Assembly (NCBI GenBank): GCA_009829735.1
Contig: CM020619.1
Coordinates: forward strand, 18,171,816-18,235,815
Length of the DNA stretch: 64,000 bases
Source: Pyropia yezoensis
Taxonomy: Eukaryota; Rhodophyta; Bangiophyceae; Bangiales; Bangiaceae
Reading direction: 5' to 3'
The notes under the pieces are model-generated. The model made no database searches, was not told the DNA's origin, and was given only the letters and a program-made list of their open reading frames with translations. Position numbers and translations under genes: made by a program. Positions 60,933 through 64,000 of the stretch are shown here, one piece after another. Numbering within the stretch: the stretch's first letter is position 1; every line of letters begins with the position of its first letter.

Positions 60933-63290
60933 GACCGCGGCGACGCGCGGCCGCGGGGGAAGCGAGGGGGGGGGGGCGGACGGCACAAAGGGGTAACAAA
61001 AAAGTGGGGGGCGGGGCGCGAGGGGGGGGGGGGGGGGGGGGGAGAGGAGAGAGGGGGACAGGAGATGGGCGGGGGGGGGGGGGGGGGGGGGGGGTGTGGA
61101 GTGGAGGCACACACACCCACGGGTCCCCGCGCGGCGGACGCCGGCAGGGTGGTCGAGTGGAGGGGGTGGGGGGAGGGGGGGGGGGTGGGGGGGGTAGGGA
61201 ATCCAGCAGCCGATGAGTCCCCCAGTGTGTGCGCTGGGGAGTGGCCCGCCGACGGGCGCGCGGGGGGGTGGTGGTGGTGGGGTGGCACGCGACGGGCGGA
61301 AAAAAAGGCGGGGGGAGCGGGGCGTAATGTGGCCAAGGCAGTACCAGCCACGCGCGGCGGCGGCGGGGCGGGGGGGCGGGCGGGGGGGTGTCAGACCGTG
61401 GCGGCTGGCCAGCCGCGCACCCGGCGGGGCAGGGAAGGCGGGGCGTGGAGGGAGAGGGGGTGGGGGGGAAGATGGCGTCGTCGTGATGGGGGAGAGGGTG
61501 GGCGGGCGGGGCGGGGCGGGGCGGGGCGGGGCGGGCAGGGACGGGCAGGGACGGGCGGGCGGGCGGGCGGGCGGGTCCCGGCCGAGGCCGGTCCGCCCCC
61601 GTGGGCGGGGTGGCCAGCCGGGCACGCCGCGTCCCGTCCCCCCCCCTCCCCCTTGCCGGTGCGGCGTGGCGTGGCGGCGGTGGGGCGGGCGGGGGGCGGG
61701 CGGCGAGGACCGGGCGGGGCGACAAAAAAAAACAGCGAGTGGCCGTCGGGGCGTGCGAGGGCGGCAAGGGCTGTCGGGACACCCCCCTCCCCCCCCCCCC
61801 CCCCTCCCTCCCCCCCTCGGCCAGGGATGCCGACGGCGCGTGGGGGACGGGGGTGTGTGTGTGGTGTGTGTGTGTGTGTGGGGGGGGGGGGGCAGAGAGG
61901 GTGAGCAAGGGGGGAGGGAGAGGTGGGGGGGGGGCTGGGCGGGAGAGCGGGAGGGGGGTGGCCTCGATGACCCCGCGTCGACTGGCGGGCGGGGGGGTCC
62001 GCCGCGAGGACGGAGGCCGCCGGGGCGGCACCTTCAAAAAGGCACCTGGGGGCGGGGGGAACAGGGGCGCGCACCGCTGGGAGCGCACGGGGGGGGGGGC
62101 AGCCGCGGCGGCGCAGGCCAGTCAAGCAGTGTGCTCTAGGGCCAAGCGGTGGGGGTGGCTCCCCAACCGAGGGGTCACGCTGCCACGCGGCCTGGCGGGT
62201 GGCGCACCCCCCTCCCGCCTGGGGCATGCTCCACCCCACAGACGCGGGCGGGGGGGGGGGGGGGGGGGGGGGGGGGTGTGGGGAGTCCCGGCGGTGGCGC
62301 CGCTGCCGCGCCGCGGCATGCGCCACGACGGCAACGACGGCGCCGCCGGGGCGGCGGATTGGGAATCCCGACACGCGGGAGGGTGTGGGTGGGCTGCTGA
62401 CGGGGAGCGCCGCCCCAACGGCGGGGGGGGGGCGCGGCGCGTAGGCAGGTGGCGCCCGCGGGGGTCCCCGCCCCCCCCTCTCCCCCGGCCGGGGGGGTGT
62501 GTGTGGGGAAAGGGGGCGTGGGGGGTGGTGGTTGGTGGTTGGGGTGGTGGTGTGGGGTGCCATCGGTCGTATTGGTCCGGGGGGGTGGGGAGGGGGGAGA
62601 GCGAGGGGGGGGGGGGCGGGCTCGCTCTCTCTCTCGCCCTCCCGTGCCCCCCCCGATGCAGGACCCGCCGCCGGTCTGTGGTGCCATTCGCAGGCCGTGA
62701 GGGGGGGGGGTGGGTAGGCGAGATCACCGGCGGGCGGTCGGGGGCGTCTCCCTCTGTCGACAGCCGTGGCAAGCGCGCGCGCCTGCCAGTGGGCGAGGCA
62801 GGGGGGGTGGGGGGGGGGGGGGAGGGGGGGGGGCTGGCGGCGCCCGCGGCCGGGGGCCGCGCAAGGGGGAACGGAGGGCGCCGCCGCTGGCACCACCGCC
62901 GCCTTTTTTTTTTTTTTCAAGACCGGCCGCGCTCCCCCGAAAGCCGGTGTTGGCTGGCCGTGACGGCGGGCCTTTCTGGTCTATTTTTTTTTTTTTTTTC
63001 GAGGAGAGCCCCCCTAACCATCCCCCAACGGTGACGCGACCAGCTTTTTGAGTGGGACACCCACCCCACCCACGTGCGTGCGTGCGTGCGGGCGTGCGTG
63101 CGTGCGGGCGAGCGTGCGTGCCACCGCTGGCGGCGGACGCCTCTGAGACAGGATTTTCTCCTTTTTTTTTGTGTTGTCCTCTTTTTTTTGACCCGCGCAC
63201 CGCTTTTCTTTTTTTTTGGACGCCCTCCCCTCCCTCCCCCCCCCCCACCCCCCTTTCCGAGGCCCTCCTGTCCTGTGGGCCAGTGTCGGC
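60933..63290. other. Homopolymer- and simple-repeat-rich region
   Basis: G-runs at 61023-61042 and 61072-61094, (GGGGC)n/(GGGC)n at 61501-61575, (GT)n at 61853-61880, G-runs at 62249-62276 and 62810-62831, T-runs at 62904-62919 and 62982-62999, and (CGTG)n at 63073-63120. Open frames here are Arg/Gly/Pro artefacts of composition. No gene is supported. Confidence 0.65.
61501..61575 (+). repeat. (GGGGC)n / (GGGC)n tandem repeat
   Basis: Five GGGGC units, two GGGACGGGCA-type units and five GGGC units in a row. Closely spaced G-tracts make G-quadruplex formation on the plus strand likely. Confidence 0.85.
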
Positions 63291-63450
63291 GGTTGCGGAC
63301 GTGTTTGATGGCGGGACGCGTAGGGAGGAGCGGCGGTCAAAAAGAGACTTTGGCCGGTACATACAGTACCCGCTGTGGGGGGGCGAGGAGGAGGTCGCGG
63401 ACACGGCGACCGCCGACCGCCGACCGCCGACCGCCGACCGCACTGCTGCC
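63291..63450 (+). other. Candidate exon of an unrecognised gene
   Basis: A long pyrimidine-rich tract (63177-63280) and TGGGCCAG precede a frame reading VSAVADVFDGGTRREERRSK, then RDFGRYIQYPLWGGEEEVAD. The mixed, charged composition is unlike the surrounding artefact frames. It then enters a (CGACCGC)n repeat encoding RRPPTADR. No family was identified, and the window ends before the gene can be followed. Confidence 0.3.
63408..63442. repeat. (CGACCGC)5 heptamer repeat
   Basis: Five consecutive units of GACCGCC-type heptamers. Confidence 0.85.
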
Positions 63451-64000
63451 GCTTTCGCAACGCCCCGACGGCGGGGACCTGTGGGGGGCGCCCCGGCGGC
63501 CGCCAACGTCAATGGCGGCAGGCCGTGGCGGCGGCGGCCGGGGCATCGCCTGTCACGTTGCCAAGGCGGCACGCCCCCCCCCCCCCCCCAAACACCCTCC
63601 GCTTGCCCCCTGCAGGGGGGCACAGAGAGCCCTCCCTGGCACCCGCGCCGTTTTTGTGGTGGAGGGGGGGGGTTGTACATCTGGATCGGGGGTCCCAGCC
63701 GGGTCGGCCGGTCGGTCGGTCACTCGGCGGACCGGCGCCCCGCGCATCGACACGGGTCGGCAGACGGCGCCTTGCCAGGGGGACGCGACGACGGAGGGAG
63801 GGAGGGGGGCGGCTGCGGGCAAGAGTCGCCGGCGGCATTTTTTTGGGGGGCGGACCAACGGAGGAGGGGTGGTGCTCTGGGGTGCTGGCCGCTGGCGTGG
63901 ACGCACCCACCCCCGCCGGGTGGGTGTGTCAGCCGCACCCGCGCAAGCGGGCCGCGTCCAGGGGGGGGATACGTTGGCGCTGCGGCTGCGCTGTGGCTGT
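63451..64000. other. Window end, no recognised gene
   Basis: GC-rich sequence with GGTCGGTCGGTCACTCGG near 63706 and C- and G-runs. Open frames on both strands lack protein-like features. Confidence 0.5.

Noticed and set aside
62124..63051. Overlapping plus and minus frames of 100-500 codons between 60.9 and 63.2 kb
   Set aside because: All are Gly/Arg/Pro products of G- and C-runs with no folded segments or start context.

Overview
The window is eukaryotic nuclear DNA of extreme GC content: mostly Ala/Gly/Pro-rich coding regions with very high GC3, broken by islands of about 50% GC that hold transposable elements. It contains a peroxisomal PEX5 receptor, a three-exon p24 cargo receptor with GT-AG introns, an ER-shaping REEP/HVA22 protein, and PIF/Harbinger and Tc1/mariner-like transposons. 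No rRNA, tRNA or CRISPR was recognised. A compact, intron-poor, very GC-rich alga such as a bangiophyte red alga (Porphyra/Pyropia type) fits best, but this is inferred from style only.

Layout. 1-10709 and 12322-about 23066 are two near-identical copies of one ~10.7-kb block, separated by a 500-N gap (10710-11209) and a REEP-like gene (11306-12055). Each block holds a minus-strand 2'-5'-oligoadenylate-synthetase-like gene, a low-complexity stretch with fragments of another minus-strand gene, a transposon unit (minus-strand DDE transposase, two ~630-bp inverted arms around a 123-bp MITE, plus-strand zinc-knuckle protein), and the start of an Ala-rich helical plus-strand gene. Copy 1 has extra frame-breaking indels and a lysine in place of the transposase's catalytic glutamate.

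24-27 kb carries an unrecognised minus-strand gene. 27.2-38.5 kb is a transposon graveyard: two TA-flanked non-autonomous families, one nested in the other, two minisatellites, a PIF/Harbinger pair (MYB/NAM-associated ORF2 and a broken transposase), a degenerate 2.1-kb inverted-repeat element and a BED zinc-finger remnant. 38.6-61 kb is gene-rich: a DHHC-like exon, a RecB-like nuclease, a helical-repeat protein, PEX5, a possible organelle-targeted protein, p24, a small secreted Cys-rich protein, a PLP-dependent enzyme and a SAPS-like (PP6 regulatory) protein. 61-64 kb is homopolymer-rich with at most one candidate exon.

The host genes do not form an operon or pathway; PEX5, p24 and REEP share only an endomembrane/organelle theme. 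Many genes need one or more shifts at G/C homopolymers to be read through, so most frame breaks here may be sequence errors rather than mutations.
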